A stretch of DNA of 48,276 nucleotides from a virus: IMG/VR virus record IMGVR_UViG_3300030390_000436, positions 1 through 48,276 of that record; one strand, 5' to 3'. The translations under genes and the position numbers were made by a program. Below, piece by piece: positions 37,805 to 46,893 of this stretch (its first letter is position 1; each line of letters opens with the position of its first letter). The notes under the pieces were generated by a model. The model ran no database searches. It had not been told where the DNA came from and was given only the letters and a program-made list of their open reading frames with translations.

Positions 37805-39915
37805 TATCTACGCCCATCGCTTCGCATATCAACCCGCGGTGTACCTAACCGCCAGCCAACACCCTCACCTGTAGATTCTAGTTTTAATGCAAACGCTCTT
37901 CCGCGAAGTCTAAGACTAACCTGTTCTGTCCATTGCTCGATCGGCGTCGTAGACGTTCGTGTTACAGACTTTGACTCTGTTTGAAGATACAAACCGCCAG
38001 GATAGTTCCTAGCAGAAAGCGTCATCGTAGCAGATGGAGATTCCGAGGAAGAGTTTCTAAATGTAAGATCAGGAATCATGCGGTTAATAAAGACAAACTC
38101 ATCTCCGTCCCCGATATCAATCTGACTGCTTTGTATAAATGCTGTTAACGCAGTAGCCGGCTCTGTACTTCCGTCATCAAACCCTGTCTCGTGACTATAT
38201 AGATAATGATCAGGAGCCGCGACCAACGGTAAATCTGTAATCCCTCTATCCAACCATGCTGTTCTAGCCAAGGATCCGTATGACCAAACGTTCTCCATAT
38301 AGTTGAAGACAACGTAGCTGTCGTTCTCTTGGCTACTAGCCGAAGGATAAAACCACCAGATCTCTCCAAAGGCTGTGTTTGATCCCGCAGTAATCTTTGC
38401 TAACTGTGAAGAGTTAATGTCGTTAAACACATAGTCCCGAACCGTGCAAGGTAGGCGTTGCACCGTACCAGCATAGGCGTAGAACTCATTTCGTCCCATC
38501 CAATACACGGTATCTTCTACGTTTATAGCGGCAAGTGCGCTGGCAATCGTAATGTTTTCAGACACTACGTTTATACCAAATGTAAATGGGGGCCCTAAGA
38601 ACTGCATCGCGTGTAAGGATACGTCAGTAAACACAAGAACCTGTTGCTTTGTTTCTACCGCCGCAATAATCTCAGAGCCCGATCCAATGGTTAAATCACC
38701 CGCTGTGTTTGTAGCTTGCGCGGACCAAGTAGCGGGAGCCCCTTGACTAGCAAACCGAACTAACAAAGGATCCTGTGTTACTGATCCTTCTGGGTTGCAC
38801 CCAAAAGCTATAACATGGCGGTCTTTATCCGACACAAGAACAATTTTAGCTGACGTGGGTGTGGCCGAGGAATCTGACAACGTAGATATTAAAGCCGCTC
38901 GTACCCCTGTCCCGTTTGTTTTGTCCCAGTAGAACACGCCCTCGTCCCTAGGATTAATAATTAAGTCTTCTCCAAAATTATCATGGCTCCATACCCGCAG
39001 GGTTTGCCCATCAATAGAAAGGTCAGCAGCCGAGTTCCATGTTCCACGGCCGTAGGCGCCAGCGTTCCAACCGTTGCCGGTGATCGTTGTGTCTAGCCCC
39101 GTGTTAATCTGATATGCACCAACCGTTGCCGAGCCCCCAGTTCCACTGTCCGAGGTATTAGCAAACACTAATGTAGGCTCAAGGCCGTTGGTTGTGGTGA
39201 TCGAGGAAGTAGTTGCTACGGTCCGAGCTTCAATCAGGTAGGTGTCATCATCGACAATAGTTTGTATTTGATATTCTTGATTTAAGACAGCCGCAGTAAT
39301 AACCCCGCCAAGAGTGGCCGCATCTGTGTAAGTCACAAAGTCATTGTCTAATGCACCGTGATCCTCGTCAGTAACTTTAATTGTGGCACAAGTCACCGCA
39401 GCGTTATCAAGGTGAGCCGCTGCTGTAGTTCCGTTTTGACCCCTAGCGCAACCAGTCAATGTATTAGACGAAATTGCAGCGTAAGATATTTCTTCACTGC
39501 CAATCTTTATAAGTCCATTAGGAGGAAAGTTTGACGAGCTAGTTAGAACTATAGACTCATCCTCGACTGCTACTGCCCCGTCTAGTGTGTTTGCACTGGT
39601 CCGAAATGTTACCGCACCAGCGGCAGTTGTTGCCCGAAGTGGAGTGATGTCATAATAGCCGCCACCCTCAAAGATGTAATACTTTAGGTGAGTACCCACG
39701 CCGACGTATTGTGTGCCGTCGAGGGCAACCCATGGATGCAAAGCACGGCATGTTCCTAAGAAAGCTTGGTTGGAATTACGCAACCAACCACCTATTTTCT
39801 CGGGATAGCCAAAGCGGAACCTGACCTTATCCATATCAAACCAACCACCTTCATTACTGTAGGAGGTTACTTCTCTATTGATACCAGGTTTGAACTGGAG
39901 TTTGGTCAGGGGCAT
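37804..39915 (-). CDS. Tail hub / DNA-stabilisation-type protein (703 aa)
   Basis: A 703-aa beta-rich protein opening KLQFKPGINREVTSY, then GGWFDMDKVRFRFGYPEKIG, typical of the long podovirus tail nozzle or gp10-like stabilisation proteins of marine phages. An inserted IKIGSEEISYAAISSNTLTG followed by an RGQNGTTAAAHLD motif (around residues 125-155) is a common add-on domain of tail proteins. The rest has propeller-like repeats (HAMQFLGPPFTFGI; EDTVYWMGRNEFYAY). It probably forms the tail tube that attaches to the adaptors. Confidence 0.7.
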   Translation of the reverse strand: MPLTKLQFKPGINREVTSYSNEGGWFDMDKVRFRFGYPEKIGGWLRNSNQAFLGTCRALHPWVALDGTQYVGVGTHLKYYIFEGGGYYDITPLRATTAAGAVTFRTSANTLDGAVAVEDESIVLTSSSNFPPNGLIKIGSEEISYAAISSNTLTGCARGQNGTTAAAHLDNAAVTCATIKVTDEDHGALDNDFVTYTDAATLGGVITAAVLNQEYQIQTIVDDDTYLIEARTVATTSSITTTNGLEPTLVFANTSDSGTGGSATVGAYQINTGLDTTITGNGWNAGAYGRGTWNSAADLSIDGQTLRVWSHDNFGEDLIINPRDEGVFYWDKTNGTGVRAALISTLSDSSATPTSAKIVLVSDKDRHVIAFGCNPEGSVTQDPLLVRFASQGAPATWSAQATNTAGDLTIGSGSEIIAAVETKQQVLVFTDVSLHAMQFLGPPFTFGINVVSENITIASALAAINVEDTVYWMGRNEFYAYAGTVQRLPCTVRDYVFNDINSSQLAKITAGSNTAFGEIWWFYPSASSQENDSYVVFNYMENVWSYGSLARTAWLDRGITDLPLVAAPDHYLYSHETGFDDGSTEPATALTAFIQSSQIDIGDGDEFVFINRMIPDLTFRNSSSESPSATMTLSARNYPGGLYLQTESKSVTRTSTTPIEQWTEQVSLRLRGRAFALKLESTGEGVGWRLGTPRVDMRSDGRR

Positions 39916-39928
39916 TCATTTACTCCAC

Positions 39929-40159
39929 CTAGTTTACATTCTCGGTTTCTTCTTCTGTATCAGTTGCCAACGATGCCGTCAAAGACTGCATAAACGCCAT
40001 GCGTCCCATTTTTAGCTGGTCGATGTTAAAATTAGCAGAGCCAATCTTGCGATCTAAATCAGCAACATGGTTCACCATTATCTTCTGGGTGTCATTTAGT
40101 TGGTCTTCAGTGTAAGATTTATCATTGATCGTAATGGTGTTTGTTTTTTTCTCAGCCAT
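39929..40159 (-). CDS. DUF6447-like small protein (76 aa)
   Basis: A 76-aa protein with ITINDKSYTEDQLNDTQKIM, then a coiled coil (VADLDRKIGSANFNIDQLKM) and an acidic tail (DTEEETENVN). The xITIDGKxYxxDDLSDEAK...Q...LDxxIxxL...L pattern is typical of the DUF6447 family in marine T7-like phages. It probably has a structural or assembly role. Located between the tail tube and fibre genes. Confidence 0.72.
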   Translation of the reverse strand: MAEKKTNTITINDKSYTEDQLNDTQKIMVNHVADLDRKIGSANFNIDQLKMGRMAFMQSLTASLATDTEEETENVN

Positions 40160-40188
40160 TGTGATCTCCTTTCGGGGTTGGGGTTAAA

Positions 40189-40524
40189 TTACCAAGGTAT
40201 GCCAGATGAGTTAGAAGCAGCACTATCTATCTGATCCTGCACCTTTGCTGTATTCTCAGCTTCAGTACGAGCTTTAGCTTCAGCGGAAGTTTCATCACCT
40301 TCTTTAAGGCTGTCATACACCCACCCAAGAACATCGCTCTCTTTTAAGTCTGCGTATGCGATATAATCTGACGCAGAGGGATCAGCGGTGCAACGTAGCT
40401 TGCCACCTGCTTGTGCTGAGTAAGTATCATCAGTTGTAATTAGTGACCAGTAGACAAGGAATACGCCCCCGTCTGAGTCTTTATGCGTCATGTTGTTGAC
40501 GCCCCATGTTGATGTTATTGCCAT
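40189..40524 (-). CDS. Small structural-region protein (111 aa)
   Basis: A 111-aa protein starting MAITSTWGVNNMTHKDSDGG, with VFLVYWSLITTDDTYSA and an acidic helix ending SSGIPW. I recall the xWxVxxMxxxxxDGxVxxVxWxxxxxD start from a conserved family of marine phages next to tail fibres (of DUF7936 type). Role unknown. Confidence 0.65.
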   Translation of the reverse strand: MAITSTWGVNNMTHKDSDGGVFLVYWSLITTDDTYSAQAGGKLRCTADPSASDYIAYADLKESDVLGWVYDSLKEGDETSAEAKARTEAENTAKVQDQIDSAASNSSGIPW

Positions 40525-40538
40525 TATTGGTTTCTCCT

Positions 40539-42908
40539 TTATGACTTAGCTGGTTCAACTATTACCTTGCCATCGATGTCTGTCCACTCGGTAAGTTCAT
40601 CTTTCATGTGTGGGTCATGTCTTTCACCAATAACCAACCACGAAATTGTTTCTGTACAAGAATTATCTTGTGCCGTTATTGTTAAAATATTTCCTGAAAC
40701 TGAACCTTTTGTTGCTGTCCAACCTGTTTCATTTGAAGTAAAACATTGAACATCTGTATTTAAAGCTACAAATGTACCTTCAGTCATACCAGCAACTGTG
40801 TCTATATTTACTGTTGCACTACCACTAGATAAAGCTACTTTACCTCTATAAATTAAATCAGCCTGTGGTCCTTCAATAAATGAATGAACCAAATGATGTG
40901 TGTCTTTTTTAGCTTCTAATGGGTGGTCTATTTTAAATGACCCCGAACCTTTAGATAATGCTCCACCAATAGTTAAAGCTAAAGTGTGTCCGTTATATAA
41001 AAACCCAGTATTTCCATCACTTCTGTCTATTTGAACAAGCACACTATCGTTAGCATCTTCTCGTATCCCAAAAAATGAAGATGTATTAGAAGCAAATGCT
41101 TGGAAGTTAAAAGCATTATTTTTAGCGGGTATTTGAACGACACCATCTTTTGTAATTATCATTGCAGTAGCTTCGTTTGTCAGAAATGACATTTGAGCAG
41201 GAACAGTACCACTTGCCGTACCTGTCTGCTCAACTTGAATCATAGCACCAATATCAGCAACGGTACTGGTGTTTACGCCCATAAACCTTATTTCGCCAAG
41301 AATATCACCAGAACCAGTGGCAGTATAATTACCGGATGTGGCAGGAGTTTTTAACATAGTAAAAATGTTAGTATGAGCATCTGTTGCTGACCTAGTAGTC
41401 ATTGTAGATACAGTGCTTCCAGAAACAGCATTTAAGTTAAGTAAACCTCCGTTATTTTGGTCTCCAGTACCCATGGCTATATAGTCAGACCCACTATCAA
41501 CAACAAACATATGAGTTTTAGAGCCACTTGAAATACGAAAATCTATGACGCCACCACGGTCACTGTTAAAATGAGAGCCAGCGGCAGGAGTCATATTAAA
41601 AAGAGGTATTCCAGTTATAGCACCTGCGGCACTTCCTGATGCAGAACTATCAAAAGCAATTTTAGTGGTATCCATAAACATTCGTGAGGCTATGCCATCT
41701 GCAATAAATACGTTGCCAGTTGTTACACCCCAGTTCATTCCAAAAATCATTTGATTGGAGCTTTTATGTCCATAAAGAACACCTGCTTGCCCCATCTGCA
41801 ATCCAGGGTAGTTTGTAGACCAATCTATAATAGTTGAATTACCAATTCCTATACCGTCATGCCCACCATCTATAAAAAATATGTTGTCGTGGTTGTCTGA
41901 CTCAACACGGAAGTTACAATCAGCACCACCTTCATTAAATGTGTGATTACCCGCTGTATCTATTACATATCTAAATTGACTGTTAGTTCCGTCATTAATT
42001 GCAAAGGCAGAACCGAATGAACCGATTTGATATTGTTGATTGCTTTGGTCGCTTTCAATAAAAGTTAGAACTGGTGTATTGCTGGTAATAGTTACAGTAC
42101 CCCCGATAGTAGAGTTAGCATTACTAGCAAACCCACCATTAAAAACAGTCGCAGCCGTGGTGGTCAGGACTCCTGTTACGAGGGCAGTCGTTGCCATGTT
42201 AACTGCGCCGTCTATATCCACTACATCTAAGTTGGTTGTACCGTCTACGTCTATGTCGCCTGAGATGTCTAATGCTGTACCTATCAGTGTTTGTGTAAGA
42301 GTTACTTGCCCGTTGGCAGCTATGGTAATGGCGTCTACATCTGAGGCAGAACCGATAGTCTTACCGTCACCAATAATTATATCGTCAGTAAATGTAGCAA
42401 TGCCTGTCACACCAAGAGTGCCACCAATCGCAGCATCATCCGTAACCGTCAGATCGTCTTGAACCTTGAGATCAACCACGCTTAACGAGGCGAAGGCGTC
42501 AACCATTGCCGCGCCAGAGCCTGCACCGTCAGAATAGATAGCTTTAGTGTCACCTGGTGGAATTGTAATATTAGCCCCAGATCCTTGAGATATGATGATG
42601 TTCTGAGAACCAGAGGTTCCGTTCTCAATAAACCACAACTTGCTAACCGTGTTAGGTGCAATTGTAATTGTACAGGCAGAGTCCAACGTACCAGTGTACT
42701 TCAAGAATAAAGATCTACCAGGATCAGAAGCTCCATCCGCAATCGTAGTTGTGTGCGTGTCTGCGTTTGTTGTAATTGCCTCAGTTCCAAAAGAGAATGC
42801 TTCTGCAATTAATTCTAAGTTTGTGTTAGTGGTATCACCCCAAGTTCCCGACTGTTCGCCGGAACCTATTTCCTCTAACCGTAAATCATTTGTATATACA
42901 CTTGCCAT
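40539..42908 (-). CDS. Tail fibre protein (789 aa)
   Basis: A 789-aa protein. A conserved N-terminal attachment domain (LEEIGSGEQSGTWGDTTNTN followed by LELI) is typical of marine podovirus fibres. A long beta-repeat region follows with TDDAAIGGTLGVTGIATFTD type blocks. The C-terminal module (SFIEGPQADLIYRGKVAL; WLVIGERHDPHMKDELTEWT) also recurs in marine phage fibres. It recognises the host surface. No peptidase S74 catalytic motif was seen. The variable middle is Gly/Asn/Thr-rich. Confidence 0.85.
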   Translation of the reverse strand: MASVYTNDLRLEEIGSGEQSGTWGDTTNTNLELIAEAFSFGTEAITTNADTHTTTIADGASDPGRSLFLKYTGTLDSACTITIAPNTVSKLWFIENGTSGSQNIIISQGSGANITIPPGDTKAIYSDGAGSGAAMVDAFASLSVVDLKVQDDLTVTDDAAIGGTLGVTGIATFTDDIIIGDGKTIGSASDVDAITIAANGQVTLTQTLIGTALDISGDIDVDGTTNLDVVDIDGAVNMATTALVTGVLTTTAATVFNGGFASNANSTIGGTVTITSNTPVLTFIESDQSNQQYQIGSFGSAFAINDGTNSQFRYVIDTAGNHTFNEGGADCNFRVESDNHDNIFFIDGGHDGIGIGNSTIIDWSTNYPGLQMGQAGVLYGHKSSNQMIFGMNWGVTTGNVFIADGIASRMFMDTTKIAFDSSASGSAAGAITGIPLFNMTPAAGSHFNSDRGGVIDFRISSGSKTHMFVVDSGSDYIAMGTGDQNNGGLLNLNAVSGSTVSTMTTRSATDAHTNIFTMLKTPATSGNYTATGSGDILGEIRFMGVNTSTVADIGAMIQVEQTGTASGTVPAQMSFLTNEATAMIITKDGVVQIPAKNNAFNFQAFASNTSSFFGIREDANDSVLVQIDRSDGNTGFLYNGHTLALTIGGALSKGSGSFKIDHPLEAKKDTHHLVHSFIEGPQADLIYRGKVALSSGSATVNIDTVAGMTEGTFVALNTDVQCFTSNETGWTATKGSVSGNILTITAQDNSCTETISWLVIGERHDPHMKDELTEWTDIDGKVIVEPAKS

Positions 42909-42917
42909 TTTATTTTC

Positions 42918-43385
42918 CTATGCTGCAATGTCCGCCCAAGACGGTGTTTGCGATGGGGTAACCCCCGTGAAATTTGATGTCTGGGACGGTATAATTAATC
43001 CCCAAGGTTGTTCCAGTTCGCCTATCTCACCCGTAGCCGAAACTCCAGTTACCGTTACATTAGCATTTCCAGTGATTGCTGTCGATGCACTGTTGACCGA
43101 GGCTGTCATCGATACCATTGTACTTGTGGTAAAGAAACTACCTAGTGTGGTTGTGCCTGCGACTCCAGTGACGGAGACGTTGGCAACCCCTGTAATTGTA
43201 ACCGCGCCCACGGCGCTTGTTCCTGCAACTCCAGTAACGGAAACGTTTGCGTCTCCCGAAACCGTAGAAGATCCAACAGAACCAGTCGCAGTAACAGGGT
43301 AGGCAACATTAGTGTTCCAAGTACCTGTATTCCACCCTTGGATGGAACTGTTCCACCCTTGAAAGGCTGCGACCGGATCAGCCAT
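42918..43385 (-). CDS. Repeat-containing structural protein (155 aa)
   Basis: A 155-aa protein with a Trp/Asn-rich start (GWNSSIQGWNTGTWN), several repeats of the ANVSVTGVAGT type (at about residues 46, 68 and 107) and an ending TPSQTPSWADIAA. The repeats suggest beta-strand stacking as in fibre-associated decoration. It sits next to the tail fibre gene, and its start overlaps the upstream stop (TAATG). Probably a virion surface or fibre accessory protein. Confidence 0.65.
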   Translation of the reverse strand: MADPVAAFQGWNSSIQGWNTGTWNTNVAYPVTATGSVGSSTVSGDANVSVTGVAGTSAVGAVTITGVANVSVTGVAGTTTLGSFFTTSTMVSMTASVNSASTAITGNANVTVTGVSATGEIGELEQPWGLIIPSQTSNFTGVTPSQTPSWADIAA

Positions 43386-43819
43386 TAGGCTATCCGGATT
43401 ATAGCGTTACTCGCATCAGCAGTAGGGAAGATAATTGTAAAGTCCCCGCTACTGGCCGCTTTGTCAGCGCCAAAGTCTAATACACAAACCGTTGGATCTC
43501 CAGAAGCTGGAGCGTTATAGATCAATGCGCCACGAACCGCCGAGATGGTTACGTTAGAAAACACCTCGTCCGCAAAGTCTGTAAAAGCAGTAGTGCTGCT
43601 AGACGTTGGTGTAACACTTGTAAGAAACTGACCGCCGGCACTATAATTAGTGCCGCTGATCTCGTTTCCTGTTGTGTACGCAGTAGTCGCCGCAGTAAAA
43701 CTGGCGCTGTTGGTATACAAAGCAACCTTAAATACGTTGCTTGCTGCTGTAAAATTATGAACACCCTTCATCAGTTCCACTTTGAACGAGGTGCATAAGA
43801 AGTTTCCACTAAAAGCCAT
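43385..43819 (-). CDS. Structural protein (144 aa)
   Basis: A 144-aa protein (MAFSGNFLCTSFKVELMKGV; FKVALYTNSASF; YSAGGQFLTSVTPTS). The F(K/L)xxLL.G.H.F......KxALYTS.A....TT.Y...N....GY..GG pattern is familiar from structural proteins of marine phages next to fibre genes. The function is likely decoration or tail-associated. It overlaps its downstream neighbour as TAATG. Confidence 0.7.
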   Translation of the reverse strand: MAFSGNFLCTSFKVELMKGVHNFTAASNVFKVALYTNSASFTAATTAYTTGNEISGTNYSAGGQFLTSVTPTSSSTTAFTDFADEVFSNVTISAVRGALIYNAPASGDPTVCVLDFGADKAASSGDFTIIFPTADASNAIIRIA

Positions 43820-44119
43820 TTACATTTTCCTTATATACTCAGCCAGTGCTGGCTGACCGGCGTCCTTGATTGCATTATATACCGTAGTTCTATCGCTTTG
43901 GATAGCCTGTCGCATATATAATGCGATAGTCTTCTCCACTGCATCTCGGTACTCTCTTGCTTGGTCCCGAATCGCTGGGGGCGCGTTTTCAGAAATTCCA
44001 ACTATTTTATTGGCACAACGCTGTGCAACTTCCTCTGGGGTAGACCCTCGGTTGTTGGTCGTAGACACTTCGACTTTGAAGTCATTCGACATTGTGACAG
44101 GAAAAGACATGTTGTTCAT
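43820..44119 (-). CDS. Small helical hypothetical protein (99 aa)
   Basis: A 99-aa protein (VEVSTTNNRGSTPEEVAQRC; ANKIVGISENAPPAIRDQAR; IALYMRQAIQSDRTTVYNAI). The TPEEIAxxCxxKxxxVxxxAPPxIRDQA pattern and position next to adaptors recur in marine phages. The ATG at 44119 or the internal ATG at 44110 are both possible. Role unknown. Confidence 0.68.
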   Translation of the reverse strand: MNNMSFPVTMSNDFKVEVSTTNNRGSTPEEVAQRCANKIVGISENAPPAIRDQAREYRDAVEKTIALYMRQAIQSDRTTVYNAIKDAGQPALAEYIRKM

Positions 44120-44131
44120 ATATAAACCTCC

Positions 44132-44989
44132 TTACGTTTTAGTTCGAATGATTTGACCCGTTCGGTAATCATCCGTTACTTCTTGAGCTTCGCCTAGGTT
44201 CTTTAACCGGCCTATAGCCTCACCAAACCTTTGCGTGTATTGTTGCATCATCTGTGGATCCCCTTTCATGTAGAGATACGCTTCAGATAAAGAGCCGTAT
44301 AACATCGCCATTTCAGCATTCTCACTTAACCAGGTTACTGTAGTATCTGCCCCGATAGCAGAAATAGTAGCCGTGGCTCCACTCGGACTAGCAGTAATTG
44401 TCTCTCCAACAGTGTAATCCCCGCTAGGAATTACAACAATTAAAGATGTGCTGGACGGAACAGAATCTACGCCACTACTTTCTCCACTTGTACCACCTGT
44501 AATCGTATCACTTGCAGTAAATGTACCCGTCACACTGGTTAAAGTAAGAGTAAAGCTACTCTGCGTTAAACTCTCAGGCCGGTAAAAGTAATGCAGTTCT
44601 GCACTAAAACTGCTAATTGGCGTGGGGGCCAAGATAAAATTATCTAAATCATATTGCCCATAATATTTAGGAGACCCTGTTGTAGCAGGATTAGGGTTGT
44701 AAGACTGAATAAACTCTGAATCTTTAAAGTCTACGAATGTAGTTTCACTATTACCATCAGTGTATGAAAGAGCAAACGGAGCTAAGAAGTCACTAGGCAC
44801 AGACAGGAACTTGTTAGACGATGTCATCTGACCTGCTACGTTTTTGCGAAACAAACTTAACTGCACATTTTTTAGTATGCGTTCTTCAGTTAGTCTAATA
44901 AACACCGGAAAGTTAGCAATGAACGATGTCTCATTGTTTTCTGTGTATTGTTCTATAGCCGTCTTTAATTGCGTATATGTAAAACTCAT
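44132..44989 (-). CDS. Head-tail adaptor with inserted repeat module (285 aa)
   Basis: A 285-aa protein with an adaptor-type start (FTYTQLKTAIEQYTENNETS; FPVFIRLTEERILKNVQLSL) and a helical end (AEMAMLYGSLSEAYLYMKGD; YTQRFGEAIGRLKNL), as in SU10-type adaptors. Residues about 150-215 are an inserted Thr/Ser/Gly repeat module (TITGGTSGESS; SVPSSTSLIVVI) that recurs in the 294-aa adaptor. It joins the portal ring to the tail. Its start overlaps the upstream stop as ATGA. Confidence 0.75.
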   Translation of the reverse strand: MSFTYTQLKTAIEQYTENNETSFIANFPVFIRLTEERILKNVQLSLFRKNVAGQMTSSNKFLSVPSDFLAPFALSYTDGNSETTFVDFKDSEFIQSYNPNPATTGSPKYYGQYDLDNFILAPTPISSFSAELHYFYRPESLTQSSFTLTLTSVTGTFTASDTITGGTSGESSGVDSVPSSTSLIVVIPSGDYTVGETITASPSGATATISAIGADTTVTWLSENAEMAMLYGSLSEAYLYMKGDPQMMQQYTQRFGEAIGRLKNLGEAQEVTDDYRTGQIIRTKT

Positions 44990-45309
44990 GTTGTTACCTC
45001 AACTTCCCCAACCGACCCAGTTGCTTGTAGGTTGTTAGGCGGATTTATGCCGTTGTCTGAAGCACCACCTACAGGGTTCCAACCGTATTGTATATTACGC
45101 TGTTCCTTTAAATCCTGTTCGGGACGTGGATTTTTTAAAGCTTGGGGATCAGGTCCAATGCGAGGAGGAAACAGTTGAGGGTGTTTGGGCTCGAACTCAT
45201 CCGGACCGACTAACGCGCCGGTCCATTCCTTTTTCATCTCTCTCAAACGATACCTAAACCCAGATCGATCTGATATTCCGTATGCATCTTTTCCGCTTGC
45301 AAATGTCAT
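44986..45309 (-). CDS. Small conserved phage protein (107 aa)
   Basis: A 107-aa protein whose N-terminal half (MTFASGKDAYGISDRSGFRY; RLREMKKEWTGALVGPDEFE; PKHPQLFPP) is a recognisable pattern of marine phages (GKxAxAxSDRSGxxFPYxEMxxEWxGxLVxxxEFExKHPQ). The C-terminal half is Pro/Asn-rich. It lies between the two adaptor genes and overlaps both by stop/start codons. Likely a structural joint protein. Confidence 0.72.
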   Translation of the reverse strand: MTFASGKDAYGISDRSGFRYRLREMKKEWTGALVGPDEFEPKHPQLFPPRIGPDPQALKNPRPEQDLKEQRNIQYGWNPVGGASDNGINPPNNLQATGSVGEVEVTT

Positions 45310-46193
45310 TATGACCTCAAGTACTGTATACTGGGTTGAAGCTTGAGAGGTGTACGTCCTTCGTCCTCATCCGAGGCTCTTTGAAACTCTTCTTCGTATA
45401 TAGACTTTAAATACTGCAACCGTTCAGGCGCTCGTTTCATAGCAATATAGTAAGCTAACCCTGCTACCATGCATGGATAAAACCGGAAAGGCAGATCTGT
45501 AGTATTAGAATACGCACCCGCATCCTCAATCCTATCAACGTAATAGTATATCAGTTGATCTGTAGAGCTATCCGGAACAGCCCATAAGTTTATTATAGGG
45601 TCGATTTGACGGTCAAAATAGTACTGACTAGACCGACCCTGTGTTGTTTTGTTGGGTAAGTTTAAATAGTCTCCACGGCTAATCCTGTCCAATTGAAAGT
45701 CTGTATTACCCCTACGGAGAACAACTTCTAAAATATCAGCCGAACTTTGTGATGAAGAAAAATCAACTGCGCTAGACACGGTAGTCGAGGTGCCACTTAC
45801 GCTTCCTGTAATACTTTCAGTAGCGGCGAACGTCCCAACGGGATAAGTTATAGCAAGAGTCGTACTTGACGGAACGCTGGTAATAATAGCCGTTGCACCA
45901 CTGGTGCCGCCTGTAATAGTTTCCGCAACGTTAAAAGAAGCACTAGACGCTACAGTTATTGTTAGTGTTCCAACAGGATAACTAGACACGCCTTCTGCTA
46001 GGTTTAAAAACTTTTCTTTAATTGTCCACAAATTCAAACCACGATTGGTCCACTCTGCAAACATAAGGTTCAAAGACCGACGAGCCGTTTTAATCTCGTA
46101 GCCTGTACGGGCTTCTAAACCACACCGCTCATAAGCTTCTTCAATAACCTCCGCAACATCGAGGTTGAAAGTCCTGGTTCCAGAAGTCGTCAT
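45309..46193 (-). CDS. Head-tail adaptor, P22 gp4-like, with repeat module (294 aa)
   Basis: A 294-aa protein with the gp4-like start (VAEVIEEAYERCGLEARTGY; EIKTARRSLNLMFAEWTNRG) and a core RGDYLNLPNKTTQGRSSQYY, then LPFRFYPCMVAGLAYYIAMK and RAPERLQYL. Residues about 78-140 hold an extra repeat module (ETITGGTSGATAIITSVPSS) like that in the 285-aa adaptor. It forms the first ring under the portal. P22 gp4 has a lysin activity, but nothing here shows that. It overlaps the 107-aa gene (TAATG). Confidence 0.82.
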   Translation of the reverse strand: MTTSGTRTFNLDVAEVIEEAYERCGLEARTGYEIKTARRSLNLMFAEWTNRGLNLWTIKEKFLNLAEGVSSYPVGTLTITVASSASFNVAETITGGTSGATAIITSVPSSTTLAITYPVGTFAATESITGSVSGTSTTVSSAVDFSSSQSSADILEVVLRRGNTDFQLDRISRGDYLNLPNKTTQGRSSQYYFDRQIDPIINLWAVPDSSTDQLIYYYVDRIEDAGAYSNTTDLPFRFYPCMVAGLAYYIAMKRAPERLQYLKSIYEEEFQRASDEDEGRTPLKLQPSIQYLRS

Positions 46194-46196
46194 TGC

Positions 46197-46382
46197 TTAC
46201 TCCATCTTGGTGTCGCGGACACCACGTCCTGACATAACTACGCCACCATGCATAAATCGTTTCTTCATAGAACGAGTTGGCGCCACCATACCACCGTTCA
46301 TCATTTTTTTCTTAGGAATAACGCCTCGTCCCATAAGAACGTCTTTCTGTGTTATTTTTCCGTCGCCACTTAAATCCTTCAT
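46197..46382 (-). CDS. EF-hand-like small basic protein (61 aa)
   Basis: A 61-aa protein opening with an EF-hand-type loop (DLSGDGKITQKDVLMGRG, ligands at Asp, Ser, Asp and Asp) and then basic Met/Gly-rich repeats (MMNGGMVAPTRSMKKRFMHG). The D-x-S-x-D-G-K-I-T start recurs in small phage proteins. Calcium binding is likely but not certain. It overlaps the 95-aa gene as ATGA. Confidence 0.7.
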   Translation of the reverse strand: MKDLSGDGKITQKDVLMGRGVIPKKKMMNGGMVAPTRSMKKRFMHGGVVMSGRGVRDTKME

Positions 46383-46666
46383 TTTGTTTTCCTCGTTTTG
46401 CGTTTAGCTGCCGAAACTCTACGAGGCTTCCCCGCAGGCTGTCCTAGCTTTCTCTTCTCTTTTACCTTACTACTTTTTTCCGACGCTGTCATTTCTTTGG
46501 TTGTCTTCGGTGTTTTTGAACTGACTCTCTTACTTGGACGGCAATAAGGAGTAGCTCTTTTCTCCCCTTTCTTGCGGCCACAAGGCTTCCCAGAACTGAC
46601 ATCCTTCCAATCCTCTTTGAACCACCGCTTGAGAGCGGCGCCCTCTTTTGTTTTACGAACAGCCAT
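46379..46666 (-). CDS. DUF5872-like basic protein (95 aa)
   Basis: A 95-aa Lys/Arg-rich protein with LKRWFKEDWKDVSSGKPCGR, ATPYCRPSKRVSSKTPKT and a basic tail. This is the DUF5872 pattern (LxxWxxExWxDxxxxxPCGR...YPxCRPxxRVSxxTP), seen in many phages and large viruses, possibly DNA-binding. It contains two Cys. It is probably packaged or assembly-related, which is inference. Confidence 0.78.
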   Translation of the reverse strand: MAVRKTKEGAALKRWFKEDWKDVSSGKPCGRKKGEKRATPYCRPSKRVSSKTPKTTKEMTASEKSSKVKEKRKLGQPAGKPRRVSAAKRKTRKTK

Positions 46667-46893
46667 CAGTAATTATTCGTTTCTTTGCGACGAGATTCTT
46701 GTACAGAACCACATCCGTTAGCAATATAACCGCCGTTCCTTAATTTTTTCTTGACCGGCCGTTTTCGTTTAGAAGATTCTCCCCAGTTTGACGCCCCCAC
46801 CTTTCGACATTTTGCGATTGCTCCGCTTGCGTATGCGCTTGGGAATACTTTGTATCTTGCTTTGACTTTCTTGTAACAAGCGTCTTTGGGCAT
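46666..46893 (-). CDS. Small basic Cys protein (75 aa)
   Basis: A 75-aa protein: PKDACYKKVKARYKVFPSAY, then ASGAIAKCRKVG, a basic linker and NGCGSVQESRRKETNNY. The DACYxKVKxRYKVFPSAYASGAxxKCR block is very conserved in marine and other phages, often next to DUF5872-like genes. It may be a structural cement or DNA-binding protein. It ends one base before the previous entry's start (no gap). Confidence 0.75.
   Translation of the reverse strand: MPKDACYKKVKARYKVFPSAYASGAIAKCRKVGASNWGESSKRKRPVKKKLRNGGYIANGCGSVQESRRKETNNY

Noticed and set aside
42640-43302. Rightward 220-codon frame opposite the fibre and repeat protein
   Set aside because: Shadow of Thr/Val repeats on the minus strand; no ribosome site or family pattern.
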